Shown here one piece after another: positions 32,089 to 40,605 of a stretch of 64,000 nt of DNA (the first letter of the stretch is position 1; each line of letters opens with the position of its first letter). The notes under the pieces were generated by a model. It searched no databases. It was not told the DNA's origin and saw only the letters and a program-made list of their open reading frames with translations. A program made the translations under genes and the position numbers. Source of the DNA: Trinickia acidisoli. Lineage in GTDB: Bacteria > Pseudomonadota > Gammaproteobacteria > Burkholderiales > Burkholderiaceae. The stretch is from contig NZ_JAFLRG010000002.1 in NCBI RefSeq assembly GCF_017315725.1, forward strand, positions 1,054,001 through 1,118,000, read 5' to 3'.

Positions 32089-34560
32089 TCAATGCTGTAC
32101 CTGCCACGCCAACACCGGATGCGTTGCGCCCACCGGCATCGCCCAAACGCCGTTCGGCCCGAAGTCGTACCCCGAGAACGAAGCACTCTGTTTCATCTGT
32201 GCATTCGTCAGCCCGTTCGCGGCGAGCACGGCCGTGCCCGAGTACACGCCCGACGTTGCGCCGGTCGTATCTTTGTTCCAATAGACATTGCTGCCGATCG
32301 TGCCGCCGTTGATCGATGCGATGCCTGCCACTGGAATACCGTTCGGGTCGGTCACCTGACCCGTGGCGAACGATTGCGTAATCGTGCCCAGGTTGTACCA
32401 AACGAGGGCCGCCGAGCCCGAAGTGCATCCGGGCCCCGGGCAAAAGGAAAACGCCAGCGTCGTATTGCCGGTCGCGTACGACTCGGTGATCAAGCCGCTG
32501 TTGCCGCCCACGAGCCCACCTGCTCCACCCGCATACGGCTCCGCGGTGAGGTTGCCGGTAGCGAACGATTGCGCGATCTTGCCGTCGTTCTCGCCGACGA
32601 GGCCGCCGAGATTGCCGGCCGAATCGATACCCGCACTGCTCGACGAACGCAAGATCGTGCCCGCGTTCGTCCCGACCAAGCCGCCCGACGTCGTGAGGTA
32701 TCCCCCGAGATTTCCGGACTGATCGATGTTGCCCGACGAATTTGCACCGACGATCGTGCCGTCGTTCACACCCGCGAGCAGGCCGATCGAAAAATAGCCG
32801 CCTTCGCCGACGGAGCTGCCGCTCACGCCGACATAACGCACCACGCCTTGGCTGCCGATCACCCCGAACAAGCCTTGCGCGGCCAATTGCACGCCGGGCC
32901 CCGACTCGTAGGGGCCGCCCGCCACCATCTGGACCAAGTCGAGCGAACTGATCCGATAGCCGCGGCCGTCGAACTGCCCGGTGAACGGAGTGTTGTAATT
33001 GCCGATCGGAACGAACGAACCGTCGGTGGTCGAGCTTGCGTCGATGTCTTTGCCGAGCGCGTAATTCCCGGCGAGATCGCTCGACACGTTCGTTAGGTCT
33101 GCTAACGAATTGACGAGCTGGTAGCCCGTGATCTGCGTGACGAGACCGCTATAAGGCGCTGCCTTCCAAGACGCATTGGCGAGCAGCGTGCCCGGCGTGT
33201 AGATGCCGTTCATGTCGTAGAGCGCGGTGACGATGCCCGTGCTGTTCGACCAATCGATCGTGCCGTTGTTGACGATGCTGCCACCGTTGTCGAGTCGCGC
33301 AGTATCGGCATCGAGCGTCAAGTTGCCGGTGCCGCAGTTCTTCAGCTTGGCGCCTGCTTCGATCGTCAGCGACTGATACGCGCCGAGCGTCAGCGATGCC
33401 GCGCCCGTCCAATGAATCGACGACAGGACGTCGATATCGCCGATTCCACCCTGCGGCACGCCCGTCGCCTCGGCATCGATCGACGTGCCGGCGGACAGGC
33501 TTCGAGCGAACGTTGCGGCCGCCGCATCATCGATCGTGAGGTCCGGGCTAGTCACGTTCCATTTGCCGGCTTTGATCAAAGGGTCGACGCCGTCGCCCCC
33601 GAGCGCAAGCAGTGCGCCGTTGGTGTCGACGGTACCGCCGCTGCCGTTGGCGTTCGTCGCCTCGATCGTGCCGCCGAGCGCGACGATGCCGGAATCGGCA
33701 ACGAGCCATACGTGCCCGTCGCGCTCGGCGGTGCCCGTTGCCCGAATCGTGGTGTGCTGGCCCGCCAGCGCGAAAATGTTGCCGTCGGCGGCCTGTAGGC
33801 TCACTTGCGCGCCGTCGATCGGGCCGGCGTTCTCGATCGTGCCGCCGCTGCCCGTTTGCACGAACACTTGCCGGCCCGTCGACGAATCGTGCAGCAGCAC
33901 GCTTTGCCCAACGGCCAATTCGGCCGTACCGTTCGGGGCGGCGATCCGCCCTGCGTTGACGATGCTATTGCCCGCGATCAGCATGACGTCGCCGCCCGTG
34001 GAGCCAATCGTGCCGAGATTGATGATGCTTGCGCTCGAGTTGCCTGCGAACGTCAGCGGATGCCCTTTCATGAATCCGCAATTGCAGGTATCGAGCGTAG
34101 AGGCGACGAACCGCCCGCCCGTGCTGACGACGCCGCCCGGGCCAACGAGGATGCCTTGCGGGTTGATCAGATAGACACTGCCCGTGGCGGACAAAGTACC
34201 GTATATCGCGGACGGATCGCTTCCCGTGACGCGATTGAGCGTCGCACCGCTACCGTTGTCGAAAACGACTCGATTGCCGCTGCCGATCGAGAACTGCGAC
34301 CAATCGATCACGCCGCGGCCGCTGGTTTGATCGATCGTCAAGGACGTGCCGTTGCCGCTGATCGAGCCCGCGCCTGCAACGAAATGGCCGCCGTTCGGCA
34401 AGATGCCGGCCGCATGGGCGGACAACGGCGAGACCGCAAAGCTCGCGAGCGCGGCGGCCAACGGCACCATGCGAGCGAGCGGCTTGAGTCGAATAGATCG
34501 ATCTGCGTCGATCCCGCGAAAACTACGAACGTATCCCTCGGTCGCACTTCCGATGCGCAT
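32089..34560 (-). CDS. TpsA-like filamentous-hemagglutinin N-terminal domain protein with GLUG repeats
   Basis: 823 aa from ATG 34560. An extended signal region (about residues 1-50, ending SAHA) precedes a classic TPS domain: GILPNGGHFVAGAGSISGNG, LTIDQTSGRGVIDWSQFSIG, FDNGSGATLNRVTGSDPSAIYG, GSVYLINPQGILVGPGG. A beta-helical stalk follows. From about residue 530 there are GLUG-type repeats such as GGLVGTNAGTI, GGLVGENDGKIAQSFATGN and GGLVGGNSGLITESYATGN. It should be secreted across the outer membrane by a TpsB (FhaC-type) transporter, but none is encoded in this window. Short for an adhesin (many exceed 2000 aa), with no haemagglutinin repeats or toxin tail. Confidence 0.9.
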   Translation of the reverse strand: MRIGSATEGYVRSFRGIDADRSIRLKPLARMVPLAAALASFAVSPLSAHAAGILPNGGHFVAGAGSISGNGTSLTIDQTSGRGVIDWSQFSIGSGNRVVFDNGSGATLNRVTGSDPSAIYGTLSATGSVYLINPQGILVGPGGVVSTGGRFVASTLDTCNCGFMKGHPLTFAGNSSASIINLGTIGSTGGDVMLIAGNSIVNAGRIAAPNGTAELAVGQSVLLHDSSTGRQVFVQTGSGGTIENAGPIDGAQVSLQAADGNIFALAGQHTTIRATGTAERDGHVWLVADSGIVALGGTIEATNANGSGGTVDTNGALLALGGDGVDPLIKAGKWNVTSPDLTIDDAAAATFARSLSAGTSIDAEATGVPQGGIGDIDVLSSIHWTGAASLTLGAYQSLTIEAGAKLKNCGTGNLTLDADTARLDNGGSIVNNGTIDWSNSTGIVTALYDMNGIYTPGTLLANASWKAAPYSGLVTQITGYQLVNSLADLTNVSSDLAGNYALGKDIDASSTTDGSFVPIGNYNTPFTGQFDGRGYRISSLDLVQMVAGGPYESGPGVQLAAQGLFGVIGSQGVVRYVGVSGSSVGEGGYFSIGLLAGVNDGTIVGANSSGNIDQSGNLGGYLTTSGGLVGTNAGTILRSSSSAGIDSAGNLGGLVGENDGKIAQSFATGNLTAEPYAGGAGGLVGGNSGLITESYATGNTTLAFSFCPGPGCTSGSAALVWYNLGTITQSFATGQVTDPNGIPVAGIASINGGTIGSNVYWNKDTTGATSGVYSGTAVLAANGLTNAQMKQSASFSGYDFGPNGVWAMPVGATHPVLAWQVQH

Positions 34561-34760
34561 GGCCGCCCCCGTCTCCGTTAATTGATCGCGTTTGCGCCGC
34601 TCCGGTGCTCACCGGAGTGACACGACCCAAACGATAGCGGGAGTGACCCTCGGCATAGGCGCGGAATGACTACTCAATCCGCCAACAGTTCGGCGTTTTC
34701 GGTCGATGGCAATTTGCGCGAGTCGATGCCGAATTTGGGCGACCCTCGGGCGGACCATCA

Positions 34761-34807
34761 TTGACATCATTGCTTTTGGCAACTAAAAATATGCCATAAG
34801 CAATGAT
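34761..34807 (+). promoter_or_regulatory. Sigma70-type promoter overlapped by an inverted-repeat operator for the MarR-GNAT gene
   Basis: TTGACA (34761-34766), 17 nt, TAAAAA (34784-34789) make a good housekeeping promoter. It is embedded in an inverted repeat with 16-nt arms (ATCATTGCTTTTGGCA at 34766-34781; TGCCATAAGCAATGAT at 34792-34807), one mismatch and a 10-nt spacer. The layout predicts autorepression by the MarR domain of the gene that follows. Confidence 0.8.
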
Positions 34808-34820
34808 GGAGCGACTTTCC

Positions 34821-35750
34821 ATGTCCACGCAACCACTCCAACCACTCGACGACCACGCAGAAACGGTTCGCCGTTTCAATCGTTTCTATACCCGTCAAAT
34901 AGGCGTGCTGCACGAGCATCTGCTGGACAGCGACTTCTCGCTGACCGAGGCCCGCATTCTCTATGAGCTCGCGCATCGCGACGGCCTGACCTCGTCCGAC
35001 CTGTGCCGCGAGTTGGGCCTCAACGCGGGCTACGTGAGTCGGGTCATCGCCGGATTCGAGAGGAAGGGGTTGCTCGTCAAGACCCGGTCAGCCTCCGATG
35101 CGCGCGTCGCGCAGCTACGACTGACGGACGAGGGACGCGCAACGTTCCAGCCATTGAACGAGGCCTCGCGCCGTGAAGTCGGCGCGATGCTCGAACGGCT
35201 CGCGGCGCCGGCGCAGCATCAGTTGGTCGACGCCATGACCCAAATCGAAGCACTGCTCGGCGAAACCGAGCGCAGCTACATCCTGCGCGACCCGCAGCCC
35301 GGCGACATGGGATGGATCGTCCACCGACAGGCGATGCTCTACGCGCAGGAATATGGATGGAATGCGCAATTCGAGGCACTGGTGGCGGAAATCGTCGCGA
35401 AATTCATCCGCGAGTTCGATCCGACATCGGAACGTTGCTGGATCGCGGAAAAGGACGGTAAGGCAGTCGGCTCAGTGTTCGTCGTGCGGCAAGACGAAGA
35501 GACCGCGAAATTGCGGTTGCTCTATGTCGATGCCAGCGCACGCGGGCTCGGGATCGGGCACCGCCTCGTCGACGAATGCTTGCGCTTCGCGCGGCTTGCC
35601 GGATACAAAAAGATGATGCTTTGGACCAACAGCGTGCTCGTCGATGCACGCAGGATCTATGAGAAAGCAGCGTTCAGGCTGATCGAAGAAGCGCCTCATC
35701 ACAGTTTCGGCAAGGATTTGATCGGGCAGATCTGGGCACGCGATCTGTAA
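34821..35750 (+). CDS. MarR-family regulator fused to GNAT N-acetyltransferase
   Basis: 309 aa. ATG 34821 is preferred: GGAG lies ten bases upstream, and the ATG at 34803 falls within the operator. Residues 1-140 are a MarR winged helix (DDHAETVRRFNRFYTRQIGVL, FSLTEARILYELAHRDGLTSSDLCRELGLNAGYVSRVIAGFERKGLL). Residues about 155-309 are a GNAT domain (ERCWIAEKDGKAVGSVFVVR, LRLLYVDASARGLGIGHRLVDECLRFARLAGYKKMMLWTNS), with the acetyl-CoA loop RGLGIGHRL. This fusion is common in proteobacteria; substrates are mostly unknown. The near-perfect operator indicates autoregulation. Confidence 0.92.
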   Translation: MSTQPLQPLDDHAETVRRFNRFYTRQIGVLHEHLLDSDFSLTEARILYELAHRDGLTSSDLCRELGLNAGYVSRVIAGFERKGLLVKTRSASDARVAQLRLTDEGRATFQPLNEASRREVGAMLERLAAPAQHQLVDAMTQIEALLGETERSYILRDPQPGDMGWIVHRQAMLYAQEYGWNAQFEALVAEIVAKFIREFDPTSERCWIAEKDGKAVGSVFVVRQDEETAKLRLLYVDASARGLGIGHRLVDECLRFARLAGYKKMMLWTNSVLVDARRIYEKAAFRLIEEAPHHSFGKDLIGQIWARDL

Positions 35751-35855
35751 GCGTTGTCGTGGTCGCGCTGTGGTCATTGTGCAACGCGATATACCGCTCT
35801 TGGCGACCGTTGGCCGCTTCCAGGGGAAATTTTGTGCATCGCACTAGCTTTTTAA

Positions 35856-35869
35856 TAGGGAAAACCCTA
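35856..35869. repeat. Short inverted repeat upstream of a 52-aa gene
   Basis: TAGGG, AAAA, CCCTA at 35856-35869, about 50 bp before the small gene's start and within an AT-richer stretch (TTTTTAATAGGG) that probably contains its promoter. A related element, TTAGGG...CCTAG, follows at 35879-35895. Confidence 0.4.
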
Positions 35870-35919
35870 GAATGTCGACTTAGGGATAACACCTAGTCAG
35901 CATTCAACCGGGAGTCGCC

Positions 35920-36078
35920 ATGAGCTTCGTTTTTGCCCTTATTCAAAAGATCAACGATTTCTTCGCTTCGCCGCACCTGCCGCTCGATTCCGACTACTCG
36001 TTCGAAGCTCGCCATCGTGAAGCCGAACGCGCTCGGCTTTCGCGCTCAACCGTGTTCGGCATTCGTCTCATCGACTAA
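35920..36078 (+). CDS. Small hypothetical protein, 52 aa
   Basis: ATG 35920 has a good GGGAG site five bases upstream and the frame closes with TAA at 36076. The sequence starts MSFVFALIQKINDFFA and continues with a charged region rich in Glu and Arg (FEARHREAERARLSR). It resembles the small DUF3563-type proteins of Burkholderiales in size and layout (hydrophobic/aromatic start, charged helix), but I cannot confirm membership. It stands between the MarR-GNAT gene and the tail end of the convergent 1146-aa effector gene. Probably real, because of its ribosome site and the promoter-like AT-rich leader. Confidence 0.6.
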   Translation: MSFVFALIQKINDFFASPHLPLDSDYSFEARHREAERARLSRSTVFGIRLID

Positions 36079-36152
36079 AAATTTCAGGTGGCGCGCCGCC
36101 CGCCACGGGCCGGCGAACTGAGCGTAGCGTCGCGCAGCGAGAACGGCACGAA

Positions 36153-39100
36153 TCACGTCGGAAGCGGTGCATCGCGTGGCCAAACCCGATCGATCGCATC
36201 GATTTGCCGCGGTGTGTGAATCATCGAAATGAGTTCGCGCTCGCCGGTCGCGCTTTGGTCGAGCGTCGCACGCACGCCGAAGTTCAAGCCCGGGCTGCTT
36301 TGCCGTCCGACCCGCTCGTAGACTTTGAATTCGACCGGCAACCAAGCGTCGGGCCTGGCCAGCACTTCGGCATAGTCTTGTTCCCAACGGGCGACCTCGT
36401 CGTCGCTACCGCCGTTCGCGCGCAGCGTGGCGGCGCGATCGGCGTAGGCGTCGAGCTGCTTGGCGGCGTGCTCTCGCAAGCGGAAGCGGTGGAACAATAC
36501 TTGGTTGTCCTTATGATCTCGCCTCACTTCGGCGAGATGGGACTCGATCCGCGCGCGCCCGCGGGCCAGCACGGCATCGCGCTCGGCGCCGCTCGGCATC
36601 GCCGGGTGGTCGGGATCCATCCCGAACATCAGCGCCCAACGGTCGTCGTTGCGAATCGCGTGCGCATAGTCGTCGACATGCGCGAATTCGGTATCGGCGT
36701 AGGAGACGCGGTGAACGAGCCGCCCCTCCTCGCGCACCAGCGACATCTTCGCGACGTGCTGGCGATCGCGGATGCGATAGCGGACCATCGGAAAATCGCT
36801 TGAAATCAGGCCGAAATTGACGACTTCCTTCGTCGAGTTCGGCGAATTGCCCAGACTCGTCGAAAGCCCGGCACTCGCGATGTGGCGGCCTCCCCGGCCG
36901 CTTCTATGACTTTCGATCGCGGTCGTGCCGCCCGTATCCTCGCTATCGGCGACGCTCTTCGATGCATAGTCGTAGGCATAGCCGAATTGCGGCCCTAAGC
37001 GCCCGGACATCTCGCCCACCGAAGCCTTCACGCTCACGCCGCCCGATAGATTGACGCCGTGGCGCCGCTCGTTCTGATGCTGTTCGTTCCAGATCGCCGA
37101 GAAATCGTCGTTTTCGAGAAACGTTTGGGCGAGCGCTTGCCACGCCGCCTCGCCATCGGTCAGATCACGGTCGCGCGCGTGATCGAACATGAACGCATTG
37201 ACGGCATGCATCCCGCGCTGCAAGCGCTTATCGTCGAAGCCGCTGCCGTCCGCTTTCATCCGGCGAGCCACGATCAACGAGAAAGCATTGCGGTTCAATC
37301 GATCGGTCTGATAGGCGACGACGTTGGCCGTGACGCCCGCCCGAATGATCGCGTAGTCGCCGCCGAGTTGAATGCCCGCACCCGCGTCGAATGCGACGCG
37401 ATCCTGCGAGCCGGCCGAGAAGTAAAAGCAGGCGGTACGACGGCCGTATTCGGCGAACGCTTGTCGGCCGCCACGCACACGTAGGTTCAAGCGCGGCGAA
37501 ACGACGATACCGGCCACGTGCAAAAGCTTGCCGATATTCGCCGACAGCCCGGCGGTGCTGAAGCCGACTTGGCCGCCGTCGACGAGCACGACCTTGCCGC
37601 CCGACTTCATCGTATCGGCCAGTTCATCGAGGGCCGCCTTTTGCGCTACGGGCGAGAGATCTTGCGGCTTGATCGGCTTGGCGCGCGCGATGCGCGTGAT
37701 CGTCTTCCAATCGGACTCGGCAGCCGTCTTCGCTTGCGGCAAGCGCTTGGCCATCGCATCGAGCTTGTCGATATCGAGCGTCGCGCTACCGTTCGCCAGC
37801 CGCGTACGCACCGGCGCCCAGGCATGCTTGCCGCCGCGTTGCGCGGCTTGTCTCAACGTCACGCAGAAGCTGCGCAGTGCGAACCACGCATTGCGCTGGG
37901 CCGGGGGTGCCGAAGCGGGCGGAATCGGCAGCCGCGCGAACGCCAGCCGAACGTTCGATGCAATCGCTTCGCAGTCCTCATCATTTAGTTTCTCGCCATA
38001 GGCACGCGCGGCACGATTCATCCACCGCGCGATTTCCGCGCGCTCCACGAGAACGGAGATCGCATCGCCGCCCGTTTCCTCCATGTGGGAAACGATGGCC
38101 GCGAGCGAACGCGTCGCATCTGCGCCCGAATGATCGGCACCCATCTGTCCGGCCAACGCCTCGAGCGCGCTGTCCGTCGACGTGCGCAATGCGGCACGCT
38201 CCTTGTCGACGATATCGAGGTGCGCGCTGTGAATGCCCTTGTCCAACACCGCGAACGCCGTCTTTTGCTTGCCCACGATGCGCGGCAGCGCCGTTTTCCA
38301 TCGCGACTCCGATGCGCGCGGAATCGATGTATCGATCGTCTTGAACAGCCGCGATTTCACTTTTGCGAATGCCGTGCCCGGCCCGTCGGTCATGAAATCG
38401 TTGCGGCCTGCGAGGACAGCGCCCGCCTCGGCCGGCGTCAACGAAGCGAGGTTGCCGGTTTGCCAGAGCTTTGCGGCTGCGAGCGTCATCGCCGCCAAAT
38501 GGCGCCGCGTCGGATCGGCCGTCGGGTCGCCAAGCCATTGCTGCGCGCGTTGCATCAGATCGACGGGGCTCGCGTTGGCATGTGTCGAGCGCACGATGGC
38601 ATTGCCGGCGCGCAGCAAGACGCGGGGTGCGTAACGCACGCCATCGGTTTGCGGCCAGTTGCCACCCGCGACGCGACGCAGCGCTTCGTAGCCGCTCGTC
38701 GTCTGCGACATCAACTGCGCCGTACGCCAAACACAGCGCTCGACGCCTCGAGTTTGGGCTTGTGTCTGCACCTTGGTTGCTTCCGCCGTCGCCGCGGGCG
38801 TCGGCTTTGGTAATGTTTCGTTGTCCGAAGCAATTTCTTCAGGCTCGGATCGCGTGGCGCTCAAATTCAAATCGAGTCCCTGCTCGAGCCGGTCGAGCAC
38901 GGCGTTCGCCAGAGCGGAATCGCCGCCGGTCGCCCGTGCGAGCGCATCCGCGCAGGCCATTGCATCCGTATAAGCCAATTCGTCTCGCGCAGCGGTCGGC
39001 CCCAGCGGCGGCGCGGCAAACAGATCCGCGATCCGCAGCGCCAGCACTCGGGCGTTGGTAGCGGCATCGAAGGGGCCCTTGCCTTGTGGATCCCCGCTGC

Positions 39101-39593
39101 CGAAATGCCTCAATACCTCGCCGATATAAGCGTCTTCGGCACTCAACGCCGATTTCGCGAGCGTGTGCGCGGCATCGGCGATCGTCGTCGCATGAAGCGG
39201 CGCGAATGCATCGATCACGCGGCCCATATCCGCGTCCGTCCGCGTCGACGATGTTGCCGCGCTTTCGAACATATCGTGCTTGAGCGGTGCCGCCGCCGAC
39301 GTGGGCATCGCCGTCGGGATCGCGCTGTCCGTTTTCGAACCCGGTGTCGTGAACGTCTTACCGAAACGGCGTCCGCTGTACACGAAACTGTTGATTTCGA
39401 AGTCGTGCGTGCCGATGTCGCGCAGCTTGTCGGGTAGACGCTTCAAGCCGTCGCTGAACTGAGATGCGTTCGCTTGCGACGAATGGGCCTGCGTCGAGCG
39501 TAAAGGCGGCGGCGCCTGCTGCGCCTGCCCGAACGTTTGCAATTCCAATTGCTCATGCGGCGGCGTGCCGTCCGCGTCCGTCGTCCTGACCAT
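36153..39593 (-). CDS. Large putative type III effector, 1146 aa, PIP-box regulated
   Basis: Start ATG 39593 with GGAGAG ten bases upstream. No signal peptide. The first 90 residues are disordered and rich in Gln, Ser, Thr and Pro (ELQTFGQAQQAPPPLRST). Residues about 95-650 are alpha-helical. From about 660 to the end the pattern changes to glycine-spaced beta strands (VVLVDGGQVGFSTAGLSANIG, FDAGAGIQLGGDYAIIRAG, GVNLSGGVSVKASVGEMSG) with an intervening helical stretch. The architecture is shared with the 1516-aa protein at 6811 and with giant effectors such as AWR (RipA) and AvrE families, but no family motif is certain. A perfect PIP box stands 70 nt upstream. The promoter, T3SS neighbours and N-terminus make secretion through the Hrp system likely. 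Confidence 0.72.
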   Translation of the reverse strand: MVRTTDADGTPPHEQLELQTFGQAQQAPPPLRSTQAHSSQANASQFSDGLKRLPDKLRDIGTHDFEINSFVYSGRRFGKTFTTPGSKTDSAIPTAMPTSAAAPLKHDMFESAATSSTRTDADMGRVIDAFAPLHATTIADAAHTLAKSALSAEDAYIGEVLRHFGSGDPQGKGPFDAATNARVLALRIADLFAAPPLGPTAARDELAYTDAMACADALARATGGDSALANAVLDRLEQGLDLNLSATRSEPEEIASDNETLPKPTPAATAEATKVQTQAQTRGVERCVWRTAQLMSQTTSGYEALRRVAGGNWPQTDGVRYAPRVLLRAGNAIVRSTHANASPVDLMQRAQQWLGDPTADPTRRHLAAMTLAAAKLWQTGNLASLTPAEAGAVLAGRNDFMTDGPGTAFAKVKSRLFKTIDTSIPRASESRWKTALPRIVGKQKTAFAVLDKGIHSAHLDIVDKERAALRTSTDSALEALAGQMGADHSGADATRSLAAIVSHMEETGGDAISVLVERAEIARWMNRAARAYGEKLNDEDCEAIASNVRLAFARLPIPPASAPPAQRNAWFALRSFCVTLRQAAQRGGKHAWAPVRTRLANGSATLDIDKLDAMAKRLPQAKTAAESDWKTITRIARAKPIKPQDLSPVAQKAALDELADTMKSGGKVVLVDGGQVGFSTAGLSANIGKLLHVAGIVVSPRLNLRVRGGRQAFAEYGRRTACFYFSAGSQDRVAFDAGAGIQLGGDYAIIRAGVTANVVAYQTDRLNRNAFSLIVARRMKADGSGFDDKRLQRGMHAVNAFMFDHARDRDLTDGEAAWQALAQTFLENDDFSAIWNEQHQNERRHGVNLSGGVSVKASVGEMSGRLGPQFGYAYDYASKSVADSEDTGGTTAIESHRSGRGGRHIASAGLSTSLGNSPNSTKEVVNFGLISSDFPMVRYRIRDRQHVAKMSLVREEGRLVHRVSYADTEFAHVDDYAHAIRNDDRWALMFGMDPDHPAMPSGAERDAVLARGRARIESHLAEVRRDHKDNQVLFHRFRLREHAAKQLDAYADRAATLRANGGSDDEVARWEQDYAEVLARPDAWLPVEFKVYERVGRQSSPGLNFGVRATLDQSATGERELISMIHTPRQIDAIDRVWPRDAPLPT

Positions 39594-39662
39594 GGCGTTC
39601 GCTCTCCGAGCGGTTGACGTCCATGCAATGTCAGGTCCGAATATGACCGCCTGAAGAGGCTA

Positions 39663-39687
39663 GCGAAGCGCAGTGACGTTATGCGAA
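39663..39687 (-). promoter_or_regulatory. PIP (hrpII) box for the 1146-aa effector
   Basis: Minus strand: TTCGC (39687-39683), 15 nt, TTCGC (39667-39663), a perfect box. The -10 match is imperfect (CATTGC at the correct 32-nt distance, last base not T). Confidence 0.85.
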
Positions 39688-39740
39688 AAAGTAGCCGGCC
39701 GCGTCGTCGTCGAGGAAACGGCTAATCGAGATCGCTTGCC

Positions 39741-40061
39741 CTACTCCGCAAACACTTCTTGCAGCGTATACAGGGTATTCATGAGTGCCTTGTCGGCAAC
39801 GACGCCTTCTTTCTTGACGAGCCGCAGCTTGTCCACTGTGCGAATCTGATCGAGGAGGATAAGCCCTTGCTTTCGCTTGAAGGTGACCGGTACCCGGTAC
39901 GGTGCGGGGCGGCCTTTCGAGGTCATCGGTGCAACGATGACCGTGCGCAGATGATCATGCAGTTCCGGCGGGGATATGACGACACACGGCCTTGTTTTTT
40001 GAATTTCGCTCCCGAGTGTCGGGTCGAGCGCGACAAGCCATATCTCGCCGCGCACTACCAC
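39741..40061 (-). CDS. mazF: MazF/PemK-type endoribonuclease toxin
   Basis: 106 aa. It begins at GTG 40061 (VVVRGEIWLVALDP), overlapping the antitoxin stop codon. Family signatures are GEIWLVALDPTLGSEIQKTRPCVVISP, TVIVAPMTSKG and GLILLDQIRTVDKLRL. The catalytic Arg of KTRP and the Thr in the APMTS loop are present, so it should be an active sequence-specific mRNA interferase. Translational coupling by overlap with mazE is typical. It sits between two T3SS-regulated transcripts. Confidence 0.93.
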   Translation of the reverse strand: MVVRGEIWLVALDPTLGSEIQKTRPCVVISPPELHDHLRTVIVAPMTSKGRPAPYRVPVTFKRKQGLILLDQIRTVDKLRLVKKEGVVADKALMNTLYTLQEVFAE

Positions 40062-40303
40062 ACCAGCCCCGCGTCATCGGCATTCCCGAACTCGCCCATG
40101 ACAAGTGCGTCGTCGCCAGCCTGCGCGAGCGTCCTGCTTGCGTCCGCCCAACCCACGCGCGCCTGTTTCTGCGGCTTTCGAATGACCAACGCATCGTCCA
40201 CGACTTCCATCTCCACTTCGCCCTCCAATCCAAGCTGGGAAAGAATCGGTTTGGGAATGAGCACGCCTTGCGAGTTGCCCATTTTTCGGATCTTGACTTT
40301 CAT
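40055..40303 (-). CDS. mazE: MazE/PemI-type antitoxin (AbrB-like DNA-binding domain)
   Basis: 82 aa from ATG 40303. The N-terminal swapped-hairpin AbrB fold is evident in MKVKIRKMGNSQGVLIPKPILSQLGLEGEVEMEVVDDALVIRKP. The C-terminal tail (RTLAQAGDDALVMGEFGNADDAGLVW) is acidic and should occupy the toxin's active site. The stop codon overlaps the mazF start. The complex normally represses its own promoter, which would lie in 40304-40400, where GTTATAAC palindromic AT-rich sequence is present. Confidence 0.93.
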   Translation of the reverse strand: MKVKIRKMGNSQGVLIPKPILSQLGLEGEVEMEVVDDALVIRKPQKQARVGWADASRTLAQAGDDALVMGEFGNADDAGLVW

Positions 40304-40605
40304 AGCTCGATCGTAAGGGAAATGTTAGCCAAGGTGTTGCATGGCGTCAATACAATGTTATAACAAGAACCGCGGCTAGGCCATTCGCATCTCTAGAAGA
40401 GGCTCGCTGATACGGACCCTGCATCGACGCCGTTTCGCATCGATCGGTCAATATTTCAGCGCCTTATAAAAGCGCAACTCTTCGTACTGCTTCGGATCTC
40501 GAAACGCCGCTTCGTCGCCGCGGCACGCCCACTCTTCGGCACTCCTTACTCTTGCCCACATGAAGACGCATCTCCGGCGATGCGTCGCCAACCGAGGAAC
40601 GCCTC
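40304..40605. other. Intergenic region between mazE and cysC: two divergent promoters
   Basis: The left part (40304-40380) is AT-rich and probably carries the leftward mazEF promoter. The right part carries the PIP promoter of the cysC operon (40493-40554). No coding sequence is supported here. Confidence 0.6.
40493..40554 (+). promoter_or_regulatory. PIP (hrpII) box and -10 element of the cysC-propeller-transglycosylase operon
   Basis: TTCGG (40493-40497), 15 nt, TTCGT (40513-40517), both halves fitting TTCGB. Exactly 31 nt later is TACTCT (40549-40554), a perfect YANNNT element. The start codon of cysC is about 50 bp further. Confidence 0.85.
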
